A DNA stretch of 64,000 nt, from the NCBI RefSeq assembly GCF_009796285.1, contig NZ_CP047020.1:7564001-7628000 (forward strand), in the 5' to 3' direction. Every line of letters starts with the position of its first letter. Position 1 is the first letter of the stretch. The notes under the pieces were generated by a model that saw only the letters and a list, made by a program, of their open reading frames with translations, was not told the origin of the DNA and did not search any database. This DNA is from Streptomyces broussonetiae. Lineage in GTDB: Bacteria; Actinomycetota; Actinomycetes; Streptomycetales; Streptomycetaceae. The position numbers and the translations under genes were made by a program. Shown here one piece after another: positions 1 to 7,826 of this stretch.

Positions 1-537
1 GAGTATCCGGCGGATCTGCTGTGGGCCAGCCGCAGCCTGCACCACCTCGGCGACCAGAAGGCGGCGCTCACCGCGTTCGCCGCCCGGCTCGCTCCCGGCG
101 GCACGCTCGCCATCCTGGAGGGCGGCCTGGCTGCCCGCTATCTGCCCCGCGACCTGGGCTTCGGCCGCCCCGGACTGCAGACCCGTCTCGACGCCGCCCA
201 GGAGGACCGGTTCGCGACGATGCGTGCGCAGCTGCCCGGCTCGGTCGCCGAGACCGAGGACTGGCCGGCCCTGCTTGCCGCCGCGGGCCTGAAGCACACC
301 GGCACCCGCAGCTTCCTGCTCGACATCCCCGCCCCCGTGCCCGAGCGGGCCCGCGCTTTCGTCGTCACCGCGCTCACGCGTGCCCGGGACGGGTACGCCG
401 GGGCCCTGGACGCCGAGGACCGCGCCACCCTCGACCGGCTCCTCGACCCCGCCGACCCCGGCAGTGTCCACCGCCGCCCCGATGTGTTCCTGCTGGCGGC
501 CCACACCGTGCACCGGGCGGTACGGCCGGTGGCCTAG
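1..537 (+). CDS. SAM-dependent methyltransferase, C-terminal part (cut by window edge)
   Basis: The reading frame is open from base 1 to the TAG at 535-537, giving 178 visible residues. The first visible residues (EYPADLLWASRSLHHLGDQ) and the following APGGTLAILEGG resemble the region after motif I of class I methyltransferases, where a 'leader' paragraph ends in a beta strand. The SAM-binding glycine motif would lie upstream of the window. The C-terminal half (ERARAFVVTALTRARD...DRATLDRLLDP) is a helical tail often seen in Streptomyces methyltransferases. Substrate is unknown. It is followed 115 bases later by a co-oriented SDR gene with its own ribosome site, so co-transcription is possible but unproven. 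Confidence 0.65.
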   Translation, partial: EYPADLLWASRSLHHLGDQKAALTAFAARLAPGGTLAILEGGLAARYLPRDLGFGRPGLQTRLDAAQEDRFATMRAQLPGSVAETEDWPALLAAAGLKHTGTRSFLLDIPAPVPERARAFVVTALTRARDGYAGALDAEDRATLDRLLDPADPGSVHRRPDVFLLAAHTVHRAVRPVA

Positions 538-652
538 CGGGCCGACGGCGGGCGAGGGTGCGGCCGGTTCCCGGGCCGTGGGCGGACGCTTGACCTCGAG
601 CGCGCTCCACGTGATGAACTCCCCGGCGTCACCGACACACGAGGGGGAACCC

Positions 653-1354
653 GTGAACGACTCTCCGGTCGCACTGATCACCGGCGGCGCCACCGGCATC
701 GGCGCCGCCGTCGCCCGGCAACTGCTCGCCGCCGGCCACCGGGTGACCGTCACCGGCCGCAGCGAGGCCCGGCTGCGGGACTTCGCCGACGGCCTCGGCC
801 GGCCCGAGGAACTGCTGACGGTCGCCGGTGACGCGGCTGTGTTCGACGATGTGCAGAATGCTGTCGGCCGTACGCTCAAGGCGTACGGCCGACTGGACAC
901 CGTCGTCGCCAACGCAGGCTTCGCCACCCACGACACCGTCGCCGAGGGCGACCCGGCCGGCTGGACCGAGATGGTCCTCACCAACGTCCTCGGCCCGGCC
1001 CTGCTCGTCCGTGCCTCCGTCGAGGCGCTCAAGGAGACCCGCGGCCGGATCGTCCTCGTCGGCAGCGTCGCCGGCTTCGTGAACACCCCGGGCAATCTCT
1101 ACGGGGCCACGAAGTGGGCGGTCACCGGGCTCGCCGAGAACACTCGGCGCCAGGTCACGGAGTTCGGGATCGGTGTGACGCTGGTCGCCCCCGGCCGGGT
1201 GGAGACCCCGTTCTGGGACGGCAACGGCAGCCTGCCCCCGGGGCGTCTGCTGAGCGCCGACCAGATGGCCGACTCGGTGCTCTGGGCGATCCGCCAGCCG
1301 GCCGGGGTCGACGTCAACACCGTGGTCGTACGTCCGCTGGGGCAGCCCAACTGA
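653..1354 (+). CDS. SDR family NAD(P)-dependent oxidoreductase
   Basis: A 233-residue short-chain dehydrogenase. The GTG at 653 is preferred because a GAGGGGG Shine-Dalgarno lies just upstream and the Rossmann motif begins ten residues later; the longer upstream frame has no family similarity. Visible motifs are GGATGIG (TGxxxGxG nucleotide-binding), ANAGFA (NAG), Ser in VGSVAG, and YGATK (YxxxK catalytic). The length matches classical SDRs. The substrate cannot be told from sequence. The gene converges on the chitosanase gene, and its TGA lies inside the left arm of a shared hairpin terminator. Confidence 0.88.
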   Translation: MNDSPVALITGGATGIGAAVARQLLAAGHRVTVTGRSEARLRDFADGLGRPEELLTVAGDAAVFDDVQNAVGRTLKAYGRLDTVVANAGFATHDTVAEGDPAGWTEMVLTNVLGPALLVRASVEALKETRGRIVLVGSVAGFVNTPGNLYGATKWAVTGLAENTRRQVTEFGIGVTLVAPGRVETPFWDGNGSLPPGRLLSADQMADSVLWAIRQPAGVDVNTVVVRPLGQPN

Positions 1355-1373
1355 CGTACGGCGCACGTCAGTT
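1349..1373. terminator. bidirectional hairpin terminator between SDR and chitosanase
   Basis: A perfect 9-bp inverted repeat, AACTGACGT and ACGTCAGTT, is separated by 7 bases. It lies between two convergent genes. The SDR stop codon (1352-1354) is in the left arm and the chitosanase stop (1368-1370 on the minus strand) is in the right arm, so both messages end within the stem. Confidence 0.75.
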
Positions 1374-2087
1374 GTTTGCGAGGAACTGCTTGGCCAGCTG
1401 GTCCCCGAGCGAGACCGCGGCGCTGTGGCTCTCGATCGGGGAGACCTTGGAGTTCTTGAACAGGATGTAGGTCACGCCCGAGTCGGCGCCACCGGTGGCC
1501 GGGTCGGGGTCGATGCCGAGCGCCTTGGCGGTGGCGTACGACGCCTCACCGATGATCTTCGTGGGGCCGGTGTCGCCGACGACGGCGTACTCCACCTTGT
1601 TGTTGTAGATGACGGCCACGACGCCGCCGCCCTTGATGCCGGCGCTGGAGTAGTTCCAGATACTGCTGGAGCTGGGCACCACGACGTACGGGAGCGACTC
1701 CGCCTTCAGCGGCTTGCCGTCGGACTGGTGGAAGGCGGTGTCGTCCTGGTACCAGGGGTCGCGGTCCTCGTTGCAGTTGGTGGTGCGCTGGCCGTCGCAG
1801 TCGATGTCCATGTCGGCCTTCCAGAACACCGCGCCGTTCTTGCCGCACACCGGGACCGTGGCCGACGTCTCGTCGTCGGTCTTGTACTTGCCGTTGGAGA
1901 TCTGCGAGCAGGACTTCACCTTGGCCAGCAGGTCGGCGGCGCTGACCGAGCCCTCCTGGGCCGAGGCCGGGCCGGACCTCGGCGACGGGACGGCGGACGC
2001 GTGCGCGGGGAGCACTCCGGCGGCGAGCAGGGCGGCCCCGGAGGCCGCGGCGAGAGTCAGCGTTCGAAGGCGCACTGTGGGGGGCAC
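1368..2087 (-). CDS. secreted chitosanase, glycoside hydrolase family 75
   Basis: A 239-residue exported protein that should hydrolyse beta-1,4-linked glucosamine in chitosan. An N-terminal signal peptide (Arg-containing n-region, LTLAAASGAALLAAG core, AHA cleavage site) runs to about residue 31. GH75 hallmarks are present: KADMDIDCDGQ around residue 90, a VVAVIYNNKVEYAVVGDTG strand pair, then IGEAS and a late VTYILFKNS strand. The start is GTG at 2087 with AAGGG upstream on the minus strand. A palindrome typical of chitosanase promoters lies 19 bases before the start. Family assignment is confident; activity is inferred. Confidence 0.9.
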   Translation of the reverse strand: MPPTVRLRTLTLAAASGAALLAAGVLPAHASAVPSPRSGPASAQEGSVSAADLLAKVKSCSQISNGKYKTDDETSATVPVCGKNGAVFWKADMDIDCDGQRTTNCNEDRDPWYQDDTAFHQSDGKPLKAESLPYVVVPSSSSIWNYSSAGIKGGGVVAVIYNNKVEYAVVGDTGPTKIIGEASYATAKALGIDPDPATGGADSGVTYILFKNSKVSPIESHSAAVSLGDQLAKQFLANN

Positions 2088-2105
2088 GTGGGGGACCCTT
2101 CTGTT

Positions 2106-2118
2106 AGGAAAGTTTCCT
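2106..2118 (-). promoter_or_regulatory. CsnR-type operator palindrome upstream of the chitosanase
   Basis: The sequence AGGAAAGTTTCCT is a near-perfect palindrome within TTAGGAAAGTTTCCTTA. It matches the operator described for actinomycete chitosanase promoters, where the ROK-family repressor CsnR binds. It sits 19-31 bases upstream of the GTG start. The repressor gene is not in this window. Confidence 0.7.
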
Positions 2119-2300
2119 TACCGGGTGCCGTACACCGTGGACCCATGTACATGTCCTCGTCAAGCCTCCGGTTGCGAAGTCCCGAAACCTGTGCGTATTG
2201 CGGTGATTTACGTACGCCGCAAGACTGAAGAGGAGTTATTTCTCCGGATATGTCTGCCGCCGTCGGCCCGGCTCGGTCACGGCTCCGGGAGGTGAGAGGC

Positions 2301-2915
2301 ATGTTGTTCGTCCGCACGGTGTACGCGACCGGCGATCCGGCACAGCTGGGCACGGCGATCCGGGTCCTGAACACCCAGGGGCACGACCTGCTCGAGGAAC
2401 GGCCCGGCTTCAGGGGCGCGGGCGTCTTCGTCGACCGGGCTCTTGGCACCCTGCTCTCGGTGAGCTGGTGGGAGTCGGTCGAGGCGCGTGACAACAGCGA
2501 CGAGGTGATGCGCGAGCGGCGGCCGGCGTTGCTGCATCCGTTCGCCGGGACCGTTGCGGTCGAGAACTACGAGGCCACGGTCTTCCCCGTCGGGCACCGG
2601 CCGCTCACCGGCGGCGGGATGCGGCTGACGCGGCTGGAGTTCGCGCCCGCGGACGCGGATCTGGTCGCCGACACCTTCCACGGGGGCGTGCTGCCCCGCC
2701 TGGAGGTGCTGCCCGGATTCGCCGGGGCGGCGCTGTTCCTGGACCGCGAGCGCGGGCGCGGCATGACCGGGGTTCTCTTCGCGGACCAGCACGCGCTCGT
2801 CGCGTCCCGCTCACGCCAGGCGGCCGTCCGGCGCGAGGGCGTGGCCAAGGCTCATGTCGCGGTCGTCGCCCTGGAGGAGTTCGAGATCGTGCACGCGGAC
2901 GTGCGGGCAGACTGA
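2301..2915 (+). CDS. two-domain antibiotic-biosynthesis-monooxygenase (ABM)-like protein
   Basis: A 204-residue cytoplasmic protein with two similar ferredoxin-like (ABM/Dabb-type) halves. The first half has RTVYATGDPAQLGTAIRVL...EERPGFRGAGVFVDRALGTLLSVSWWES. The second has TRLEFAPADADLVADTF...LEVLPGFAGAALFLDRERGRGMTGVLFAD. The 'PGF.GA..F.DR' phrase occurs in both. The ATG at 2301 has GGAGGTGAG eight bases upstream; an earlier in-frame start at 2250 has no such site. The function is unknown; such folds include small monooxygenases and chlorite-dismutase-like stress proteins. It is transcribed away from the chitosanase. Confidence 0.7.
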   Translation: MLFVRTVYATGDPAQLGTAIRVLNTQGHDLLEERPGFRGAGVFVDRALGTLLSVSWWESVEARDNSDEVMRERRPALLHPFAGTVAVENYEATVFPVGHRPLTGGGMRLTRLEFAPADADLVADTFHGGVLPRLEVLPGFAGAALFLDRERGRGMTGVLFADQHALVASRSRQAAVRREGVAKAHVAVVALEEFEIVHADVRAD

Positions 2916-3060
2916 GCCGTGCGACGTGCGGCCCTTGCGACGGAGCACGGCCGCACGTCCCGCCGGCGGGCGGTACGGGCGGCCGTGGTGTCCGTGGTGC
3001 GCGGGTGTGCGCGATGCCGGTCCGGGCCCGGCCCCGGCGTCGCGGCGGGACGCGGTCCGC

Positions 3061-3897
3061 TCAGCCCAGGTCGAAGGTGGCAGGGTCGGGGCCGATGCGC
3101 CGGTCCTCGTTGAGCGCGCTGATCGCCCCGAGGTCCTCCTCGTCCAGGCTGAAGCCGAAGACGTCGATGTTCTCCTTGATCCGGGACGGCGTCACGGACT
3201 TGGGGATCACGATGTTGCCGAGCTGGACGTGCCAGCGCAGCACGACCTGGGCCGGGGTACGGCCGTGCTTCTGCGCGATCGCGACGATCGCCGGCACGTC
3301 CAGCAGGCCCTTGCCCTGCCCGAGCGGGGACCATGCCTCGGTGGCGATGCCCTGCTCCGCGTGGAACTCGCGGGCGGTGTGCTGCTGCAGATGCGGGTGC
3401 AGCTCGATCTGGTTGACCGCCGGGATGACGCTGGTCGCCTCGATCAGCCGTCGCAGGTGCTCGGGGAGGAAGTTGGAGACGCCGATGGCGCGGACCCGCT
3501 TGTCGGCGTAGAGCCTCTCGAGCGCCTTGTAGGTGTCGACGTAGGTGCCGCGGGCCGGCAGCGGCCAGTGGATCAGGTACAGGTCGACGTAGTCGAGACC
3601 CAGCTTCTCGAGCGACGCGTCGAAGGCGCGCAGCGTGGAGTCGTATCCCTGGTCGCTGTTCCAGAGCTTGGTGGTGACGAAGACATCCTCGCGGGGCAGG
3701 CCGGCGGCGGCGATGGCCTTGCCGGTGCCCACTTCGTTGCCGTAGATCGCCGCGGTGTCGATGCTGCGGTACCCGGCCTCCAGGGCCGTGGCGACGGCCC
3801 GCTCGGCCTCGTCGTCGGGCACCTGCCAGACGCCGTAGCCCAGCTGGGGCATCTCGATGCCGTTGTTCAGGATGATCGGGGGGACCTTGCTGCTCAC
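3061..3897 (-). CDS. aldo/keto reductase
   Basis: A 278-residue NADPH-dependent aldo/keto reductase of the 2,5-diketo-D-gluconate reductase type. The catalytic tetrad is visible: Asp and Tyr in SIDTAAIYGNE, Lys in VTTKLWNSD, His in YLIHWPLP. Cofactor-binding IPKSVTPSRIKEN occurs near the C-terminus. GTG at 3897 is chosen because the conserved N-terminus (SSKVPPIILNNGIEMPQLGYG) starts there and AAGGATCC precedes it; a longer in-frame extension upstream shows no similarity. It is divergent from the pqq operon, with 316 bases between. A role in sugar metabolism is possible but only inferred. Confidence 0.9.
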   Translation of the reverse strand: MSSKVPPIILNNGIEMPQLGYGVWQVPDDEAERAVATALEAGYRSIDTAAIYGNEVGTGKAIAAAGLPREDVFVTTKLWNSDQGYDSTLRAFDASLEKLGLDYVDLYLIHWPLPARGTYVDTYKALERLYADKRVRAIGVSNFLPEHLRRLIEATSVIPAVNQIELHPHLQQHTAREFHAEQGIATEAWSPLGQGKGLLDVPAIVAIAQKHGRTPAQVVLRWHVQLGNIVIPKSVTPSRIKENIDVFGFSLDEEDLGAISALNEDRRIGPDPATFDLG

Positions 3898-4213
3898 GAG
3901 CCTTGGATCCTTCGGTTGAAGACAGGTGCTACTCCCATCGTCAACGATCACGATCGGTGTCGCATTCCTGATCGGCGAATCCGGGGCAACTGACCGGCGG
4001 ATCAGTTCCCAGGGTCGAGATTGGCCGGAAATGCATCCGACGTTTTCGGTCCGGACCATTGACCGTGGAGCGTCGTCCCGCGACTCTGTATCGCGCTACC
4101 GGACGTGTCGATGAACCCGGTGCATACATGTGAACCGGCCCTGACCATGGCCGCTGCCTCCTCTCTGGCTCCCTGCTGAGATCCCTCATCCTCAGGAAAG
4201 CGAGTGTGCACAC
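3898..4213. other. divergent intergenic region between aldo/keto reductase and pqqA
   Basis: These 316 bases hold no convincing gene. They must contain the promoters for the reductase (leftward) and the pqq/pectin array (rightward). An imperfect dyad, AACCCGGTGCATACATGTGAACCGG in part, lies near 4110-4137. No known operator was recognised. Confidence 0.4.
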
Positions 4214-4381
4214 ATGAACGAGAGCCTTTCTCTGCCTGCCCGTACGGACGACGCCACCCCGAAGACATCGGATGAAAAGGTCTGGCGAAGCCCTGGTTAC
4301 CGTGTCGTGGAGACCGCGCTGGAGGTGACCGCCTACGCGCTCGCCGACCGCCGTCGGCCCGCGGCGCCCCTGGCCGCATGA
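4214..4381 (+). CDS. pqqA: PqqA, PQQ precursor peptide
   Basis: A 55-residue peptide too short for routine gene calling. Its C-terminal part reads WRSPGYRVVETALEVTAY followed by ALADRRR. The LEVTAY stretch matches the conserved LEVTLY core of PqqA from other bacteria, with Glu37 and Tyr41 in the E-x3-Y spacing. Those two residues are cross-linked by PqqE and become the carbon skeleton of PQQ. The ATG follows GGAAAGCGAG. The TGA overlaps the ATG of pqqC (ATGA), so translation is coupled. The leader before the core is longer than in classical PqqA (about 23-24 residues), as often in actinobacteria. Confidence 0.88.
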   Translation: MNESLSLPARTDDATPKTSDEKVWRSPGYRVVETALEVTAYALADRRRPAAPLAA

Positions 4382-5103
4382 CCGCCGCGCCAGCGGACCT
4401 CGACGGCCGCGCCGCCTGGCCGGCCGCCGAGTTCACCGGCCGGCTGCGCGCCGTCACGGCGCTGCGCTACCACGACCGCCACCCCTTCAACCAGCGCATG
4501 CACCGCGGCGAGCTGACCCGCGCCGAACTGCGCCGCTGGATCGCCGCCCGCTTCCACTACCAGCGGCACATCCCCGTCAAGGACGCGCTGATCCTCGCCG
4601 GGCTCGACCGGCCCGAGGAACGCCGCGCCTGGCTGCGCCGCATCCACGACCAGGACGGCACCGACGCCGACTCCCGGGAGGGCGGCGGTATCGAACGCTG
4701 GCTGCGGCTCGGCGAGGCGGCCGGACTCGCCCGCGCGGACCTTTTGGACACCTCGCGGGTGCCGCCCGGGGTGCGGTTCGCGGTGGAGGCGTACGTCACC
4801 TTCTGCCGGCGCCGTCCGGTCCTGGAGGCCGTCGCGGCCTCGCTGACCGAACTGTCCGCCCCGGATCTGATGCGCACCCGCATCGCCGCCTTCGAACGCC
4901 ACTATCCCTGGATCGACCCGGCGGGTCTCGCCTACTTCCGCGCCCGCGTCACCCAGGGCGCCCGGGACGCCGAACAGGCCCTCGCCCTCGTCCTCGCCCG
5001 GGCCCGCACCCGCGAGGAGCAGCAACGGGCCGTCGCCGCACTGGAGTTCAAGTGCGAGGTGCTGTGGGCCCTGCTGGACGCGGTGGACCGGAGCGAGCCG
5101 TGA
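4378..5103 (+). CDS. pqqC: PqqC, pyrroloquinoline-quinone synthase
   Basis: 241 residues, close to the family's usual ~250. PqqC carries out the last ring closure and eight-electron oxidation that forms PQQ. Conserved segments include RYHDRHPFNQRMHRGELT, RFHYQRHIPVKDALIL, RRIHDQDG and LEFKCEVLWALLDA near the C-terminus. The His-rich active-site helices are all present. It starts at ATG 4378 overlapping the pqqA stop, and ends by overlapping pqqD (GTGA). Cytoplasmic. Confidence 0.93.
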   Translation: MTAAPADLDGRAAWPAAEFTGRLRAVTALRYHDRHPFNQRMHRGELTRAELRRWIAARFHYQRHIPVKDALILAGLDRPEERRAWLRRIHDQDGTDADSREGGGIERWLRLGEAAGLARADLLDTSRVPPGVRFAVEAYVTFCRRRPVLEAVAASLTELSAPDLMRTRIAAFERHYPWIDPAGLAYFRARVTQGARDAEQALALVLARARTREEQQRAVAALEFKCEVLWALLDAVDRSEP

Positions 5104-5381
5104 CAGCGGCGCCGGCCCCACCGGCCACGACATGGCGGGCCGTCCTGGCCCGGGGCGTGGTGCTGCGCCACGACCGGGTCCGTGGCGCCGACCTGCTGCT
5201 GCTTCCGGAGCGGGTCGTGCTGCTCGACGGCAGCGCGGGCGAGGTGCTCCGGCTGTGCGACGGCGTCCGGGACGTGGCCGCCGTCGTCGCCGAGCTGACG
5301 GTACGGCACCCCGCGGCACCCGTGGCCGCCGAAGCGGCGGCGTTCCTGGAACGGTTGCGCGAGGAGGGCTGGCTGCGATGA
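5100..5381 (+). CDS. pqqD: PqqD, peptide chaperone for PqqA
   Basis: A 93-residue RRE-type (RiPP recognition element) protein. PqqD binds the PqqA peptide and presents it to PqqE. It has the expected winged-helix pattern: ARGVVLRHDRVRGADLLLLPERVVLLDGSAGEVLRLCDG, then an ELTVRHP region and a C-terminal LERLREEGWL. The start is GTG at 5100 inside the pqqC stop; the stop overlaps the pqqE start (ATGA), so the four genes are translationally coupled. Confidence 0.9.
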   Translation: MTAAPAPPATTWRAVLARGVVLRHDRVRGADLLLLPERVVLLDGSAGEVLRLCDGVRDVAAVVAELTVRHPAAPVAAEAAAFLERLREEGWLR

Positions 5382-6454
5382 CTCCAGCGCCTCCCTGGGC
5401 CCTGCTCGCCGAACTCACCCATGCCTGTCCGCTGCGCTGCGGTTACTGCTCCAACCCCGTCGAACTGGTCAGCCGGTCAGCCGAGTTGAGTACCGCACAG
5501 CGGTCGGACGTCTTCCGGCAGGCGGGCGCGCTCGGTGTCGTGCACACCCATCTGTCCGGCGGCGAACCGCTCCTGCGGCGCGATCTGCCGGCCCTGGTGG
5601 CCGCCGCCGACGGAGCGGGCCTGTACACCCAGCTCGTCACCAGCGGGGTCGGACTCGGCGAGCGGCGGCTGGCCGAGCTGATCCGGGCCGGGCTGCGCAG
5701 CGTGCAGCTGTCGGTGCAGCACGCGGACCCCCTGGCCGCCGAACACATCGCGGGCGCACGGTCGTTCACGGCGAAACAACGCGCCGCCCGACTGGTTCGC
5801 GCGGCGGGCCTGCCCCTCGGGCTGAACGCCGTGCTGCACCGCGGCAATCTGGACGCCCTCGACGGCCTGATCCGGCTCGCGCTCGACTGGGGTGCCGACC
5901 GGATCGAACTCGCCCACACCCAGTACCACGGCTGGGCGGCCCGCAACCGCGCCGCCCTGATGCCCACACCCGCGCAGGTCGGACGCGCCCGCGACCGGGT
6001 GGCCCACTGGCGTGAACGGCTCGCGGACACACTGGAGTTGGTGTGGGTCGCGCCGGATCTGGTGGACGCCACCGCGAAACCCTGCATGGGTGGGTGGGGC
6101 GCCGTCTCCCTCACGGTCACCCCCGACGGCACGGTGCTGCCCTGCCCGGCCGCCGGTACCCTGCCCGCACTGGACCCGCCCCGTGTGCAGGACCACGAAC
6201 TGGACTGGATCTGGCGGGAGTCGAAGGCCTTCAACGCCTTCCGCGGCGAGGCCTGGATGCCCGATCCCTGCCGCGGCTGCGCCCTGCGCACCACCGACCA
6301 CGGCGGCTGCCGCTGCCAGGCCCACGCCCTGACCGGCGACCCCACCCGCACCGACCCGGCCTGCCGGCATGCCCCGGACCACCACCTCGTCCGTGCCTTG
6401 GTGCACGACCCCGCCGAACCGCCCGCGTTCGCCTACCGAGAGGGAGGGTCATGA
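5378..6454 (+). CDS. pqqE: PqqE, radical SAM glutamate-tyrosine cross-linking enzyme
   Basis: 358 residues. PqqE uses a [4Fe-4S]-SAM centre to form the C-C bond between Glu and Tyr of PqqA. The radical SAM motif CxxxCxxC is visible as CPLRCGYC about 13 residues from the start. A SPASM-type tail with several Cys (PCRGCALRTTDHGGCRCQA, then PACRHA) supplies auxiliary Fe-S ligands. GGEPLLR is the SAM-binding GGE motif. The last ~28 residues are encoded in DNA that is duplicated immediately downstream. The TGA overlaps the ATG of a 59-codon chimeric reading frame. Confidence 0.93.
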   Translation: MTPAPPWALLAELTHACPLRCGYCSNPVELVSRSAELSTAQRSDVFRQAGALGVVHTHLSGGEPLLRRDLPALVAAADGAGLYTQLVTSGVGLGERRLAELIRAGLRSVQLSVQHADPLAAEHIAGARSFTAKQRAARLVRAAGLPLGLNAVLHRGNLDALDGLIRLALDWGADRIELAHTQYHGWAARNRAALMPTPAQVGRARDRVAHWRERLADTLELVWVAPDLVDATAKPCMGGWGAVSLTVTPDGTVLPCPAAGTLPALDPPRVQDHELDWIWRESKAFNAFRGEAWMPDPCRGCALRTTDHGGCRCQAHALTGDPTRTDPACRHAPDHHLVRALVHDPAEPPAFAYREGGS

Positions 6455-6722
6455 GATGCCGGGGCCTGCGCGCGGCGCCGGCTGCCGCTGCGCTTGTCAC
6501 CGGGGTCCTGGCGGCGTTCCCCGCCGCCCTGCTCCCGCCTGCCGCTGCCCCGGACCACCACCTCGTCCGTGCCTTGGTGCACGACCCCGCCGAACCGCCC
6601 GCGTTCGCCCACCGAGAGGGAGGGTCATGAGACGCCGACGCCTGCGCGCGGCGCTGATCGCCGCCGCGCTTGCCACCGCCACCCTGGCGACACTTCCCGC
6701 CGCCCTGCCCCCGGCCGCCGCC
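6371..6722. repeat. tandem 176-bp imperfect direct repeat spanning pqqE 3' end and a signal-peptide coding region
   Basis: Unit 1 is 6371-6546 and unit 2 is 6547-6722, an offset of 176 bases. The first ~85 bases of each unit, which encode the PqqE C-terminus and the ATGA junction, differ by about one base (T/C near 6434 and 6610). The remaining ~90 bases encode two clearly homologous but diverged signal peptides (MRCRGLRAAP... and MRRRRLRAAL...). The result is a second copy of the PqqE tail fused behind the first signal peptide. 176 is not a multiple of three, yet both junctions keep the ATGA overlap. Confidence 0.85.
6451..6630 (+). CDS. short chimeric reading frame: signal peptide fused to PqqE C-terminal tail
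   Basis: A 59-codon frame. Residues 1-33 form a signal-peptide-like segment (MRCRGLRAAP, then an Ala/Val/Leu-rich core); residues 34-59 repeat the PqqE C-terminus (APDHHLVRALVHDPAEPPAF...). It begins in the pqqE stop (ATGA) and ends in the start of the GH105 gene (ATGA). It most likely arose from the 176-bp duplication and now serves, if anything, to keep translational coupling along the operon. A real secreted peptide is possible but unproven. Confidence 0.45.
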   Translation: MRCRGLRAAPAAAALVTGVLAAFPAALLPPAAAPDHHLVRALVHDPAEPPAFAHREGGS

Positions 6723-7826
6723 GCCCCGGCCGCCGCATCGCGTCCCGGCGCCGCCCGTGACTGGTCCACGGCCGTCGTCGACTCCACCACGGCCCGCTTC
6801 ACCCCGGCCACCATCGGCGGCTGGTCGTACCCGGTGGGCCTGTACCTCTACGGCCAGTACCTCGTCTACCGGCGCACCCACGACCCGCGCCTGCTGTCCT
6901 ACATCAAGGCCTACGTCGACCGGTTCGTCGGCAGCGACGGCACGATCGGCCAGTCCTTCGACAGCCTGGACAGCATGCAGGCGGGCCGGCTGCTCGTGAT
7001 CCTGCACCACGAGACCGGCCAGGACCGCTACGCCCAGGCCGCCCGGAAGATCCGCGACCGTCTGAACAGCTATCCGCGCACCTCCGACGGCGGCTTCTGG
7101 CACGCCGACACCAGCAGCCGCGCACACCAGCTGTGGGCGGACGGCGCCTACATGGTGAACCCGTTCCTCGTCGAGTACGGCAGGGAGTTCCACGACAGCG
7201 CGTACACCGACGCCGAGGCCGCCCGGCAGCTGTATGTCTACGGCCGCCATCTCCAGGTCGCAAACGGCCTGCTCCGGCACGCCTACGACGAGTCGAAGTC
7301 GGCGAGCTGGGCCGATCCGGCCACGGGGCTGGCCCCCGAGCACTGGTGCCGCGCCGTCGGCTGGTACGCCATGGCCCTGACCGACGTCCTGGACGCGATC
7401 CCGGCGGACCAGCGGTACCGGCCCCAACTGCTCGGCATGTTCCGCGCGTTGGCGGCGGCGCTGGAGAAGTACCAGGACCCGGCGTCCGGGCGGTGGTTCC
7501 AGGTGATCGACAAGGGTGCGCGGCCGGACAACTGGACCGAGACGTCCTGCTCCAGCATGTTCGCCTACGCCCTCGACCGCGGCGCGCAACAGGGCTATCT
7601 GGACCCGCACTTCAGGAGTGTCGCCCGGCGTGGCGGGCAGGGCGTGCTGGCCCGGCTCTCGGTCGGTGCGGACGGCCGTACCGACCTCACCGACATCTCC
7701 GTCGGCACCAATGTCGGCACGTACGCGTACTACGTCGGCCGCCCCCGGGCCGTCAACGACTTCCACGGGCTCGGGGCCTTCCTGATCATGAACGAGCAGC
7801 TGCACGACGATGGAGGGATGGCATGA
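6627..7826 (+). CDS. secreted GH105/GH88-like unsaturated rhamnogalacturonyl hydrolase
   Basis: 399 residues, exported by an Ala-rich signal peptide (residues 1-36). The (alpha/alpha)6-barrel pattern of GH105 (YteR/YesR type) is visible: GGWSYPVGLYLYGQYLVYRRT, SFDSLDSMQAGRLL (an Asp implicated in hydration chemistry in this family), HADTSSRAHQLWADGAYM, and HWCRAVGWYAMALTDVLDAIP. Such enzymes remove the unsaturated uronic residue left by polysaccharide lyases from rhamnogalacturonan or related pectic oligosaccharides. It is coupled to flanking genes by ATGA overlaps at both ends. Fine specificity is inferred. Confidence 0.8.
   Translation: MRRRRLRAALIAAALATATLATLPAALPPAAAAPAAASRPGAARDWSTAVVDSTTARFTPATIGGWSYPVGLYLYGQYLVYRRTHDPRLLSYIKAYVDRFVGSDGTIGQSFDSLDSMQAGRLLVILHHETGQDRYAQAARKIRDRLNSYPRTSDGGFWHADTSSRAHQLWADGAYMVNPFLVEYGREFHDSAYTDAEAARQLYVYGRHLQVANGLLRHAYDESKSASWADPATGLAPEHWCRAVGWYAMALTDVLDAIPADQRYRPQLLGMFRALAAALEKYQDPASGRWFQVIDKGARPDNWTETSCSSMFAYALDRGAQQGYLDPHFRSVARRGGQGVLARLSVGADGRTDLTDISVGTNVGTYAYYVGRPRAVNDFHGLGAFLIMNEQLHDDGGMA

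Noticed and set aside
3898..4059. 54-residue N-terminal extension of the aldo/keto reductase
   Set aside because: The family's conserved N-terminus begins at the GTG at 3897. The extension has no similarity and covers the promoter region.
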